A stretch of DNA of 64,000 nt from Selaginella tamariscina (taxonomy: Eukaryota; Streptophyta; Lycopodiopsida; Selaginellales; Selaginellaceae). The position numbers and the translations under genes are program-made. Within the stretch, counting starts at the first letter, position 1. Every line of letters starts with the position of its first letter. The notes under the pieces are model-generated. The model was not told where the DNA came from. It saw only the letters and a list, made by a program, of their open reading frames with translations, and made no database searches. Shown piece after piece: positions 21,801-33,300 of the stretch. The stretch spans positions 456,896 through 520,895 of the forward strand of contig PUQB01000132.1 of assembly GCA_003024785.1 (NCBI GenBank). Reading direction: 5' to 3'.

Positions 21801-21984
21801 AAGGCGACACGAGAAGGAGAGCGAAAGATATAATGGATGCCTAGAGAAAACATGGTCTCCCAATCAAAAAGACCCAGCATGTTTTATAAATGTTAAATCC
21901 ATTCGATATGGGTGGATGTCAAGAAGCGTTGATAAAGTCACGATTAACAAAACTGCAAGGGAATGTATGTTTTCTGAAGCTTAA
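18860..21984 (+). CDS. DUF7869-type transposase-like protein (RNase H-fold DDE/D-like), one intron, one late frameshift
   Basis: Exon 1 begins after a TGTGCAG acceptor at 18859 (first ATG 18866) and ends at 20802. A 54-nt intron (GTAAATC..TTCTAG) follows, and exon 2 starts at 20857. Frame 1 stops at 21676, but the next frame continues to 21984 with sensible sequence (LMMVLITPDASYNQPIWMGQ), so one indel near 21655 separates them. Features in order: N-terminal GDKV segment, CRHVF Cys-rich region, CDTC zinc-like pair (about 20135), IHDKMDHSKT (about 20310), LQMDNCAGENKNR (about 20765-20805) and VGHTHEDIDAFFS (about 20930-20970). The three acidic motifs are spaced as in RNase H-fold transposases, and the last two are hallmarks of the DUF7869 family. 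A transposase role is inferred. Compared with the broken left copy this is the better-preserved gene. An upstream first exon was not found. Confidence 0.75.
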
Positions 21985-22489
21985 AGCAATTACAAAATTA
22001 TAAAATATCATATATTTAATATTCATAATTATTATAAACTCTTTAATAATAGTACCAAATTGTATACTTAACTATATAAATTTAAAAAATGATATGGAAG
22101 ATTGACTATATTATTATAGGATTTTATATATATATTATTACTACTACAAATTTTTAATTAATAATGTTATATTTAAATATTAATATTTTAATAACAACAT
22201 CAATATTTATATAATGTACCTCTTATGCTCTTCCTTAATTGTTATATTAGGCAATATATTATATAATTTAATACATTCTACTTTTATAATGTTATTAATT
22301 TTTGTTCAATGAATGCTATAATTTATTAAAGGGTAGAATACAAAATAGAATATTCTAAAGAATATTTCTTTTCAAACATATATTCTAAAGAATATTCCTT
22401 TAATATTAGAAAATGCTAATTAAATAGCTAAAATTGCTAATTATTAGAAATGGGACTATAGCCATGCCCATTTTAGTTACAACTTGCAT
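21985..22489. other. AT-rich intergenic stretch
   Basis: I see only AT-rich sequence, with two near copies of TATTCTAAAGAATATTYCTTT at about 22350 and 22380. No gene, satellite or splice structure is recognisable. Confidence 0.6.
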
Positions 22490-23383
22490 AAATCTCACAA
22501 TTGAGTAGTACCATAAGTTATCAACGGAATAGGATGCTGCCGACACCAACCACTACAACAGCAAAATATGGGAAAAGTTCAAACACAAGCGATCCATGTG
22601 GGAAAATCTTGGGCAACCACAAAAAGTTATTGCAAGGAGAGAACAAAGTGCGGAATACCGGGTAAGTAAATTGTTTTACGGGATTTATCTCACCAGTATA
22701 TTAATTTGTCTCTTTTTTTCTTACAGAGAGCTGAAGAAATTGCAGCAATTGATTTTGCCCAGGTGGGCGGGAAGGAAACATCCTTTTTGATGATGTTGAT
22801 TTCTTGCCTCGAGGATAAGATCTTTGTCAAATGGGTGGGGATTATGGAATCGTTTGCAAAAGGAACAAGCAGACAAGTGAAGGGAAGCCCTCAGAGAAGT
22901 TTGTAAAGAAACCTAGTAAGATGTTGAAATCTAAGTCTGTTACAAAGGATGTAGATAACGATTTCAAGCTCACGTGATTGAAGCCTTTAAATGGAACAAC
23001 AATGGAGGAGATGGATGTCTTAGCTGATTTGGTGATTGATGGCAAACTATAGATTAACAACAGCAGCCCCACCTCTCCTTTTCATGTCAAGGCAATGGAG
23101 TTGAAGACGGTTAGGTACTTCAAGGAGTGGTTGGGAATACACTGTCACAAACTGGGTTGGACCTTGGCTTCAACATACGAAGAGGTCAGCAAATATTTGC
23201 ATGTGACAGATGATGATATGCTTGTTCAATGGGTGAACCAATCAGAAGATTTGGGCAAGAATCTATTATATGCCAACGCCAAAAAGAAGAACATTGTGAT
23301 GACGCCTTCTCTTATGGCAATCCTTCAGTAGTGGAGAACCGAGTTGAACCTTATAAAGGAGGATGCTACAAATCACAACAAGC
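22490..23383 (+). pseudogene. Second ParB/methyltransferase-like gene fragment, cut by LTR insertion
   Basis: The sequence runs parallel to the middle of the minus-strand spacer gene (about 11490 to 10610). It has the same GTAAGT..TTACAG intron (about 22661-22727) and the same residues EEIAAIDFAQVGGKE, EDKIFVKWVGIMESF, HFKEWLGIHCHKLG-type and DLGKNLL. It has in-frame stops (two TAG codons in the first exon piece, TGA near 22977, TAG near 23050 and 23330) and lacks both the ParB-like N-terminus and the methyltransferase-like C-terminus. It stops abruptly at 23383, exactly where the LTR begins. Comparison with the spacer copy shows that the spacer copy has lost two bases near 11422. It lies in the same direction as the transposase-like gene, about 500 bp downstream. 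Confidence 0.75.
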
Positions 23384-23720
23384 TGTCACGACCTTGTGCA
23401 AAGGGCGAAACCTTTGAGTTGAAAGGAGGAGATTGTATTCAAGAGAGAAATGAATACAAAATGAAACACAAGGCCAAAGACTGGTGTTGAATGATTCTGA
23501 GAAACCTGGAACTGGAACCTTGTTTTTATATATCTGAGGTCCTGAGGATTGTGTGGTCCACAACTGGTCTGGAACATGCGTATGAATATATGCCTTGCTG
23601 TTGATGGTGTAATTCAACATCCAGGATCATACGGATAAGTTGGCTAACACATATGTGTGTTAGCGGAAAGGTCTTGAGTTCAAGTTTTCTGAAAGGCAAA
23701 AAATAACCCATAATACTTAT
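23384..23720 (-). repeat. LTR 1 (3' LTR of copy A)
   Basis: On the plus strand it starts TGTCACGACCTTGTGCAAAG and shares CTGAGGTCCTGAGGATTG, TGGTCTGGAACATGCG and CAGGATCATACGGA with the other two LTRs. The outer polypurine-side end near 23720 is slightly eroded. AAAGGGAGGAA on the minus strand lies just before it and fits a degenerate polypurine tract. Confidence 0.85.
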
Positions 23721-23744
23721 TCCTCCCTTTCAATGGTGAACACC

Positions 23745-25500
23745 ATGACGGAATTCAGCAACAAGATCAGGCTCATGAACAAGAGCCTGATCAAGATGAG
23801 TAGCAGGCTCTGGTGCTCATCAATGATTCAGGTTTTGCAGGATATCAATGATGGAATTCGGCAACAAGATCAGACTCATGAACAAGATGAGCAGCAGGTT
23901 TGGTGCTCATCAATGATTCAGCAACAAGATCAGGCTCATGAACAAGATGAGCAGCAGGCTCTGGTGCTCATCAATGATTCAGGTTTTGCAGGATATCAAT
24001 GATGGAATTCGGCAACAAGATCAGGCTCATGAACAAGATGAGCAGCAGGTTCTGGTGCTCATCTTGTTCATTCAGCAACAGAGCCTGCTGCTCATCTTGT
24101 TGATGAGCACCAGGCTCTGGTGCTCATCAATGATTCAGCAACAAGATCAGGCTCATGAACAAAATGAGTAGCAGGTTCTGGTGCTCATGAACAAGATGAG
24201 CAGCAGGCTCTGGTGCTCATCAATGATCCAGGTTTTGCAGGATATCAATGATGGAATTCGACAACAAGATCAGGCTCATGAACAAAATGAGCAGCAGGTT
24301 CTGGTGCTCATGAACAAGATGAGCAGCAGGCTCTGGTGCTCATCAATAATTCAACAACAAGATCAGGCTCATGAACAAGATGAGTAGCAGGTTCTGGTGC
24401 TCATGAACAAGATGAGCAGCAGGCTCTGGTGCTCATCAATGATCCAGGTTTTGCAGGATATCAATGATGGAATTCGGCAACAAGATCAGGCTCATGAACA
24501 AGATGAGCAGCAGGTTTTGGTGCTCATGAACAAGATGAGCAGCAGGTTCTGGTGCTCATGAACAAGATGAGCAGCAGGTTCTGGTGCTCATGAACAAGAT
24601 GAGCAGCAGGCTCTGGTGCTTGTCAATGATCCAGGTTTTGCAGGATATCAATGATGGAATTCAGCAACAAGATCAGGCTCATGAACAAGATGAGTAGCAA
24701 GCTCTAGTGTTCGTCACTGGTCCAGGTTTTGCAGGATATTTGTAGGATATCAATGATGAAACTCGGCAACAAGATCAGGAGCATGAACAAGATGAGCAGC
24801 AAGCTCTGGTTGTCATTGGTTCAAGTTTGTAGGATATCAATGATGGAACTCGGCAAAAAGATCAGGAGCATGAACAAGATGAGCAGCAGGCTCTGGTGCT
24901 CGTCATTGGTCCAGGTTTTGCAAAATATCAATGATGGAACTCGACAATAAATCAGGAGCATGAACAAGATGAGCAGTAGGCAAGCATTGATAATCTAGCT
25001 TATCATAGGGACGTGTAGTTGGCCAATGACACTGAAGGAGCTACACTTGGTCACCAACTGTGAATGCTGGAGCAGAGGAATGGGAACAATCAGTAGCTTG
25101 TTGTTGCAAATCCCGAGTGCGTTGAGGATGATGTTGCACTTCTTCATGGACCTATTGGAGATGCTCAACACAATCATCGGCAATAGTGGTAAGGATGATG
25201 GAACTTGGCAACAAGATCAAGAGCATGAACAAGATGAGCAAGCAAGCTCTGGTGCTCGTCACTGGTCCAGGTTTTTGCAGGATATTGATGATGGAACTTA
25301 GCAACAAGATCAGGAGCATGAACAAGATGAGCAGCAGGCTCGAATGCTCGCACTGGTCCAGGTTTGCAGTATATTGAATGATGGAACTCAGCAACAAGAT
25401 CAGGAGCATGAACAAGATGAGCAGCATGCTCTAATGCTCATCACTGGTCCAGGTTTGCAGGATATCGATGATGGAACTCGACAATAAGATTAAAAGCATA
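23745..25500. repeat. Expanded degenerate tandem repeat at the 3' end of pol, copy A
   Basis: More than 15 imperfect units carry AACAAGATCAGGMKCATGAA, CAAGATGAGCAGCAGGYTCT and GGTTTTGCAGGATATCAATG, in single and nested combinations (about 40-bp and 90-130-bp periods). On the minus strand the unit corresponds to the residues just after the chromodomain (ATHLVHAPDLVAEFHQRY in copy B), so the array arose by amplifying the end of pol. Plus-strand Gln/Asp-rich frames are by-products. Confidence 0.85.
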
Positions 25501-28500
25501 ACAAGATGAGCAGTAGGCTCCCAAGTGTGTTCACTGGGCGGATAACCAACCCAGTCCACGAAATAGTGAAGCTGACCATGAACAAGCTTGGAGTTAAGAA
25601 TTGTAGCAACCTTAAACTCATGTTCACCAGCAACTGTAACCGGAGGAGGTGGTGGAAGAAGTCGGCCGGGTTCAGAAGGAGCATGATAAGGCTCCAACAA
25701 AGAAACATGGAACACGAGATGGATTCGGATGGTTGGTGGAAGCTCGAGATGAAACGTCACATTAGAGAGTCTCTCGATGATGCGAAATAGGCCCAAGCAT
25801 TGATAGTCCAGCTTGTCACAGGGACGTGTGGTTAGCCAATGACGCCAGAGGAGCCACACTTGGTCACCAACTGTAAATGCTGGAGGAGAGGAATGGGAAT
25901 GATCAGCAGCTTATTGTTGCAAATCCCGAGTGCATTGAAGATGATGTTGCACTTCTTTATGGACATGTTGGAGATGCTCAACACGATCATCGGTAGCAAT
26001 GGTAAGGCCACAAACCATGGGCAAGTTGTAGGACCAGCGAGGATGAACAACAGAGAACGTGAAAAATGGCGACACACTTATGGATGAGTGTGCCGTGTTG
26101 TTGTACGTGAACTCGGCAGCAGGAGGAGATCGACCCAATCATCTTGCAAATGAGAAATGAAACACCAAAGATATCCAGAGTTTGAATCATGCACTTTGTT
26201 TGGCCATCTGTTTCAGAATGATGTGCAGTAGACAGCTTCCTAGTGATACGTAGCCAATATAGGAATCTCTGCCAGAATGCCAAAGTGAACTAGGGACCTC
26301 GATCAATGACAAGTTCATCAGGAAGACCATGAAGACAGAACACCTCCCGATACACCAAATCTATAGCATCAGGACTAAACATGTCTTGTTGTAAGGAACA
26401 AAGTGCGCCATCTTAGAGAATCGATCAACAATGACTAGGACAGCATCAAACCTCTAGAAGGCGGTAAATCAGTGAGGAAATCCATGGTGATGGAGGACCA
26501 TAGCTGCTGAGCAATAGAAAGAGGTTATAGTAGTCCAGCCGGTCGATGACAAAGAAGCTTTGTATGCTGGCACGTGTCACAAAATTGCACAAATTTCTCA
26601 ACATACATGCGAAGCCGAGGCCACCAGAACACACATTGTACCAGCTTGATCGTCTTCCAAATGCCAAAATGTCTCGCAGCTGTGTTGTCATGGCAATGTT
26701 GGATAGCTCGTAACCTCAGTTCTCTGTCCGGAACATAGATTTAGATGTGGTGGTACAACAACCCATTATGAAGATGGAAAGCAACATAATCTCATAGTTG
26801 ACCCTGAAGACAATGGCTAAACTTGTCTTAAGGAAGACTTTCTCAAATTAAATCCAAAAATGAAGTGTCAACTGGAGCAAAAGAACGAGAAAGCGCGTTC
26901 ACCAACAACTGGTCGGAGCTCATGATGACTTGTTCTTGTTGATCAAATGGGATTTTACCTGGTATTGGAGCTAGGTAACTGCAACAAGATAAAGTATCTT
27001 CTTTGCCATATAGACGATCGGGATGATGAATATCACGTACCGGAAAGAGTGTGCCCATCACGCCTGACGCTGATTGAGAACTTGTGTTGTTGCCCAGTAC
27101 TGGAGGTTCTTGTGATCACAATACACGTTAACCACATGTAGGGAACCTTCAAGGATTAAATCCAAAAATGAAGTGTCAATTGGAGCAAAAGAACGGGAAA
27201 GCACGTTCACCAACAACTGGTTGGAGCTCATGATGACTTATTTGTTCTTGTTGATCAAATGGGATTTTACTTGGTATTAGAGCTAGGTAACTGCGACGAG
27301 ATAAAGTATCTGCTTTGCCATATAGACAACCGGGACGATGAATAATCACATATCGGAACCAGGACAAAGATTGTGCCCATCGCGCCTGACACCAATTGAG
27401 AACTCATGTTGTTGCCTAGTACTGGAGGTTCTTTGTGATCATAATACACCCTAATCACATGTAGGGAACCTTCAAGGAATCTGCACCACTCCTCAAAGGC
27501 ATCAACGATCACCAGCAACTCCTTATTATAGACATCATAGTTGATCTCAGGTGCAGTGAACTTGCGGGAATGGAAAGCAATGGGATGGAGAAGATGATTT
27601 GAACCTTCATGGGACAACACTCCACTAATAACAAAGTCAGAGGCATCAACTTTCACAAATATGGCTTCGCAGGGTCGGGATGGATAAAAACAGGTGCCAA
27701 GGTGAATGCCTTCTTTAGGAACTCGAACGCCTCCTCAGCCTCAGAGGACCAAACAAATGAAACATCCTTGCCAGTCAACTTCATCAATGGCAATGCAATC
27801 TTGGAGAAATCTTAAACGAAACGTTGATAAAACTTTGCAAACCCGAGGAAACATCGAACGTCATAACATTTGATGGTCTCTCCCACTTCCAATATAGTCC
27901 GGACTTTTACAGGATCCATGTGAACACCTTCAGTTGAAACGATGTACCCCAGGAACTTGACAAACTGCTAACTAAAAGAGCAGTTCTCCAACTTGGCATA
28001 CAGGTGGTGCTTTCGAAGCTTTTCCAAGACTAACCATACATGCCGTTCATGTTCTTCTCGAGTCTTGAAAAATATTAGGATGTCGTCTAGGTACACGATG
28101 ATAAACAAATCCAAGAAGTCCTAGAAAATATCATTAGCCATGTGTTAAAGAACAGCATGTGCATTTGTCAGGCCAAACGACATTACTACGTACTCGAAAT
28201 GTCCGTAGCGTGTACGAATGCTGTTTTCCACTCGTCTCCTTCTCGAATTCGGATGAGATTGTACGCTTCTCTTAAATCGATCTTTGTGAATACCAGGCAC
28301 CAGAAAGATGCTCGAGCATATCGAAGATGAGGGAGAGGATACTTGTTTGAAATGGTAACTTTATTCAGATCCCGGTAGTCCACCACGAGCCGGAGACTTC
28401 CATCCTTCTTGGAAACAAAGAATACTGTGGCACAAGCTAATGATCGCGAATGACGGATAAATCCGGTGATAAGATTCTCCTTAATGTATTTCCTCAATGT

Positions 28501-29130
28501 CTCCAACTCTGTCAGTGAGAGACCGTTGATGGAACCAGAGGATGGCTGCTTACCCTCAACGAGATCGATAGAACAATCGTACTCACGGTGAGGTGGCAAG
28601 GCAGAAGCTTTCTTTTTGTTGATGACATCTGTGAAATCAGCATAATACTTTGGTAAGGCAGGAGGAACAGGAACAAAAACATCCTTGACAGATCAGGGAT
28701 AGACTGTGATCATGAACACGGATGCTAGGTCATGTTGGCTATCTTTCTTGAACTGCTTCAAGGTGATATGTGAGACTTGAAGCGGAGGAGGAACTGGAAC
28801 AGGATTGGAATCAAAGAGTGGCCAGAGTTGAATAGTTGGGAAACTGTTCATGAAACGTTCTCTCCAACTAGGATCCCCAACCTCAATCCACGGCAAACCA
28901 AGGATAATGATAGAGTCCAAAATAGAAACAACATTGAAGGAGATGTTGCACAACACTGCAATCAACGACCTCAACAAACTCTGTGTCATTTATTACCACT
29001 CCAGATTTGATATTTCGTCCATCAATGACCCGTACAGAATCAGGAGTCTTCAAAGGATGTAGACGAATCCCGTGCTTGACAGCAAAATTCTTGTTGATAA
29101 AGTTTGCATTCGCTCCGCTATCCACCAAAG
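25431..29130 (-). pseudogene. Ty3/gypsy chromovirus pol, copy A (gag missing)
   Basis: In minus-strand order: protease (DSGANANFINKNFAVKHG at about 29125-29070); reverse transcriptase ([16 protein letters not shown] and [11 protein letters not shown] near 28420-28270, YLDD motif near 28090); RNase H (KVDASDFVISGVLS near 27650); zinc-binding and core integrase fragments around 26690-26000; and a C-terminal chromodomain at about 25660-25530 (FKVATILNSKL, then YFVDWVGYPPSEHTWEP). The chromodomain places it among chromoviruses. Many frameshifts and stops separate these blocks. No gag-like sequence lies between the protease and LTR 2, so the 5' part is deleted. Confidence 0.88.
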
Positions 29131-29270
29131 CTTTGCTGAAGTTAGCATCCGTACAACCATGTCATCATGTCCGTATAACCATGTCATCACATCCGTTCCG
29201 TACATGTTTCATGCCATTAGTAGAAAATCTTGTCCTAGGCATCGAGCATGTTCATGGCTTAAAACACAAC

Positions 29271-29633
29271 TGTCACGACCTTGTGCAAAGGGCAAAACCT
29301 TTAGAACAAGGGTGGAACCTTGAAAGGAGGAGATTGTATTCCAGAAAGATATGAATACAAAATGAAACACAAGGCCGAAGATTGGTGTTGAATGATTTTG
29401 AGAAACTTGGAACTAGAACCCTGTTTATATATCTGAGGTCCTGAGGATTGTATGATCCACAACTGTTCTGGAATGTGTGATCCACAACTGGTCTGGAATG
29501 TGTGGTCCACACTGGTCTAGAACATGCGTATGAATATACGCCTTACGGACCAGTTGGTTAACACATGTGTGTTAGCCAAAAGGTCTCGGGTTCAAGTCCT
29601 GTGAAAGGCAAAAAATGATCCATGATCCTTACA
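29271..29633 (-). repeat. LTR 2 (shared, best defined)
   Basis: It is 363 bp and, on the minus strand, begins TGTAAGGATC and ends GTCGTGACA, giving TG..CA ends. A polypurine tract lies immediately outside (29634-29647). A tRNA-like A box/B box pair lies on the plus strand at about 29550-29605 (CCAGTTGGTTAACAC, then GGGTTCAAGTCC). Confidence 0.9.
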
Positions 29634-29647
29634 CTATCTCCCCCTTC
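29634..29647 (-). other. Polypurine tract of copy B
   Basis: The minus strand reads GAAGGGGGAGATAG directly before the TG of the 3' LTR, as expected for the second-strand primer of an LTR retrotransposon. Confidence 0.75.
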
Positions 29648-30345
29648 GATGACGAGCACCGCGCGTCACTGGTCTAGGTTTTGCAGGATATCGTTCATGG
29701 AACTCGGCAACAAGATCAGGAGCATGAACAAGATGAGTAGCATGGAACTCGGCAACAAGATCAGGAGCATGAACAAGATGAGTAGCAGGATATCGTTGAT
29801 GGAACTCGGCAACAAGATGAGTAGCAGGATATCGTTGATGGAACTCGGCAACAAGATGAGTAGCAGGCTCTAGGTTTTGCAGGATATCGTTCATGGAACT
29901 CGGCAACAAGATCAGGAGCATGAACAAGATGAGTAGCAGGATATCGTTGATGGAACTCGGCAACAAGATGAGTAGCAGGATATCGTTGATGGAACTCGGC
30001 AACAAGATGAGTAGCAGGCTCTAGGTTTTGCAGGATATCGTTGATGCAACTCGGCAACAAGATCAGGAGCATGAACAAGATGAGTAGCAGGCTCCCAAGT
30101 GCGTTCGCCAGGTGGATAATCGCCTGCTATCGTTGATGGAACTCAGCAACAAGATGAGTAGCAGGCTCTAGGTTTTGCAGGATATCATTGATGCAACTCG
30201 GCAACAAGATCAGGAGCATGAACAAGATGAGTAGCAGGCTCCCAAGTGCGTTCGCCAGGTGGATAACCGATCCAGTCCAGGAGCATGAACAAGATGAGTA
30301 GCAGGCTCCCAAGTGCGTTCGCCAGGTGGATAACTGATCCAGTCC
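29648..30345. repeat. Tandem repeat at the 3' end of pol, copy B
   Basis: Units of about 38-60 bp are built from GGAACTCGGCAACAAGATSA, AGCATGAACAAGATGAGTAG and AGGTTTTGCAGGATATCGTT. The minus strand repeats AEFHQRYPATHLV. It is the same type of expansion as in copy A but shorter, and several units carry the chromodomain tail GCGTTCGCCAGGTGGATAA. Confidence 0.85.
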
Positions 30346-33300
30346 ACGAAATAGTGAAGCTGACCACAAACAAGTTTGGAGTCAAGAATTGCAGCAACCT
30401 CGAACTCAGGTTCACCAGCAACTGTAACTGGAGGAGGTGGTGGAAGAAGTCAGCTAGGTTCAGAAGGAGCATGATAAGGCTCCAACAAGGAAACATGGAA
30501 CACGGGATGGATTCGGATGGTTGGCGGAAGCTCAAGACGAAACGTCACATCAGAGAGTTTGTCGATGATGCAAAATGATGCGAAATGGCCCCAAGGAAAC
30601 ATGGAACACGGGATGGATCCGGATGGTTGGCGGAAGCTCAAGACGAAACGTCACATCAGAGAGTTTGTCGATGATGCGAAATGATGTGAAATGGCCCCAA
30701 GCGTTGATAGTCCAACTTGTCACAGGGACATGTGGTTGGCCAATGACGCCGGAGGAGCCACACTTGGTCACCAATTGTGAATGCTGGAGGAGAGGAATGG
30801 GAACGATCAGCAGCTTGTTGTTGCAAATCCCGAGCGTGTTGAAGATGATGCTGCACTTTTCATGGACCTGTCGGAGATGCTCAACACGATCATCGGCAGC
30901 AGTGGTGAGGCCAGGAACCACAGGCAAGCTATAGGACCAGTGAGGATGAACACCAGAGAACGTGAAAAATGGCGACACACCTATGGATGAGTGTGCCGTG
31001 TTGTTGTATGCGAACTCGGCAGCAAGAAGGAGATCGACCCAATCATCTTGCAGATGAGAAATGAAACACCGGAGATATTATTCCAGAGTTTGAATCGTGC
31101 GCTCCGATTGTCCATCTGTTTTAGGATGATGTGCAGTAGACAGCTTCCCGGTGATACGTAGCCTTCTAGGAATCTCCGCCAGAATGCCGAAGTGAACTGG
31201 GGACCTCGATCCGTGACAAGTTCATCAGGAAGACCATGAAGACGGAACACCTCCCGGTACACCAGATCTGCAGCATCAGGACCCGAACATGTCTTGTTGC
31301 AGGGAACAAAGTGCGCCATCTTAGAGAACCGATCAACAATGACTAGGACAGCATCAAACCCTCTAGAAGGCGGTAAATCCGTGAGGAAATCCATGGTGAT
31401 GGATGACCATGGCCGCTGAGCAATAGGAAGAGGCTGTAGTAGTCCAACCGGTCGATGACGAGGAAGCTTTGTACGCTGGACGTGTCACAAGATCGCACAA
31501 ATCTCTCAACATACATGCGAAGCCGAGGCCACCAGAACACCCGTTGTACCAGCTCGATCGTCTTCCGAATGCCAAAATGTCCTGCAGCTGTGTTGTCATG
31601 GCAGTGTTGGACAACTCGCAACCTCAGTTCTCCGTCCGGAACATAGATTTGGATGTGGTGGTACAACAACCCATTATGAAGATGGAAAGCAGCATAATCT
31701 CGTAGTTGTGACCCTGAAGACAATGGCTGAACTCATCGAACATGTGCAAGGACATCACGAGCAAACTCGTCTTGAGGGAGATTTTCTCGGATTAGATCCA
31801 AAAATGAAGTGTCAACTGGAGCAGAAGAACGGGAAAGCGTTTCAACTGGTCGAAGCTCAGGATGACTTGTTCTTGTTGATCAAATCGGATTTCACCTGGT
31901 ATTGGAGCTAGGTAACTGCGACGAGATAAGGCATCTGTTTTGCCATTTAGACGACCGGGACGATGAATAATCTCGTATCGGAACCGGGACAAAGACTGTG
32001 CCCATCGCGCCTGACGTCGATTGAGAACTCGTGCTGTTGCCCAGTACTGGAGGTTCTTGTGATCACAATACACCTTAACCACATGGGGAACCTTCAAGGA
32101 ATCTGCGCCACTCCTCAAAGGCATCGACGATCGGCAGCTCCTTGTTGTAGACATCGTAGTTGATCTCAGGTGCAGTGAACTTGTGGGAATGGAAAGCAAT
32201 GGGATGGAGAAGATGATCTGGACCTTCCTGGGACAACACTCCACCAATGGCGAAGTCAGAGGCATCAGCTTCCACGAAATATGGGCATGGATAAGAACAG
32301 GTGCCGAGGTGAACGCCTTCTTTAGGAACTCGAACGCCTCCTCAGCCTCAGAGGACCAGACAAATGGAACATCCTTGCCATCAACTTCATCAATGGCAAT
32401 GCAATCTTGGAGAAATCCCGAACGAAACGTCGATAGAAGTTCGCAAACCCGAGGAAACATCGAACATCACGAACATTTGATGGTCTCTCCCACTCCAATA
32501 CAGTCCGGACTTTTGCAGGATCCATGTGAACACCTTCAGCTGAAATGATGTACCCAGGAACTCGACAGACTGCTGACTGAAAGAGCACTTCTCCAACTTG
32601 GCAAACAAGTGGTGCTTCCGGAGCCTCTCCAAGACTAACCGTACATGCCGTTCATGTTCTTCTCGAGTCTTGAAAATATCAGGATGTCGTCTAGGTACAT
32701 GATGACAAACAAATCCAAGAAGTCCCAGAAAATATCGTTAGCCATGTGCTGGAACACAGCAGGTGCATTTGTCAGGCCGAACGGCATTACTACGTACTCG
32801 AAATGTCGTCTGTAGCGTGTACGGAAAGCTGTTTTCCACTCGTCCCCTTCTCGAATTCGGATGAGATTGTACGCTCCTCTTAAATCGATCTTTGTGAAGT
32901 ACCGGCACCAGAAAGACGTTCGAGCATGTCGGAGACGAGCAGGAGAGGATACTTGTTTGGAATGGTGACCTTATTCAGATCTCGGTAGTCCACCACGAGC
33001 CGGAGACTTCCATCCTTCTTGGAAACAAAGAATACTGGAGCACCAGCCGGTGATCGCGAATGACGGATAAATCGGTGACAAGATTCTCCTCAATGTATTT
33101 CCTCAATGTCTCCAACTCTGTTGGTGAGAGACCGTAAATGGGACCGGAGGACGGCTGCTTACCCTCAACGAGATCGATAGGACAGTCGTACTCACGGTGC
33201 GGTGGCAAGGCAGAAGCTTTCTTTTTGTCGAAGACGTCTGCGAAATCGGCATACTGCTTTGGTAAGGCAGGAGGAACAGAAACATCCTTAGCAGAGCAGG

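Noticed and set aside
23733..25301. Gln/Asp/Met-rich plus-strand frames
   Set aside because: They are antisense to the pol-derived tandem repeat and differ only as the repeat does.
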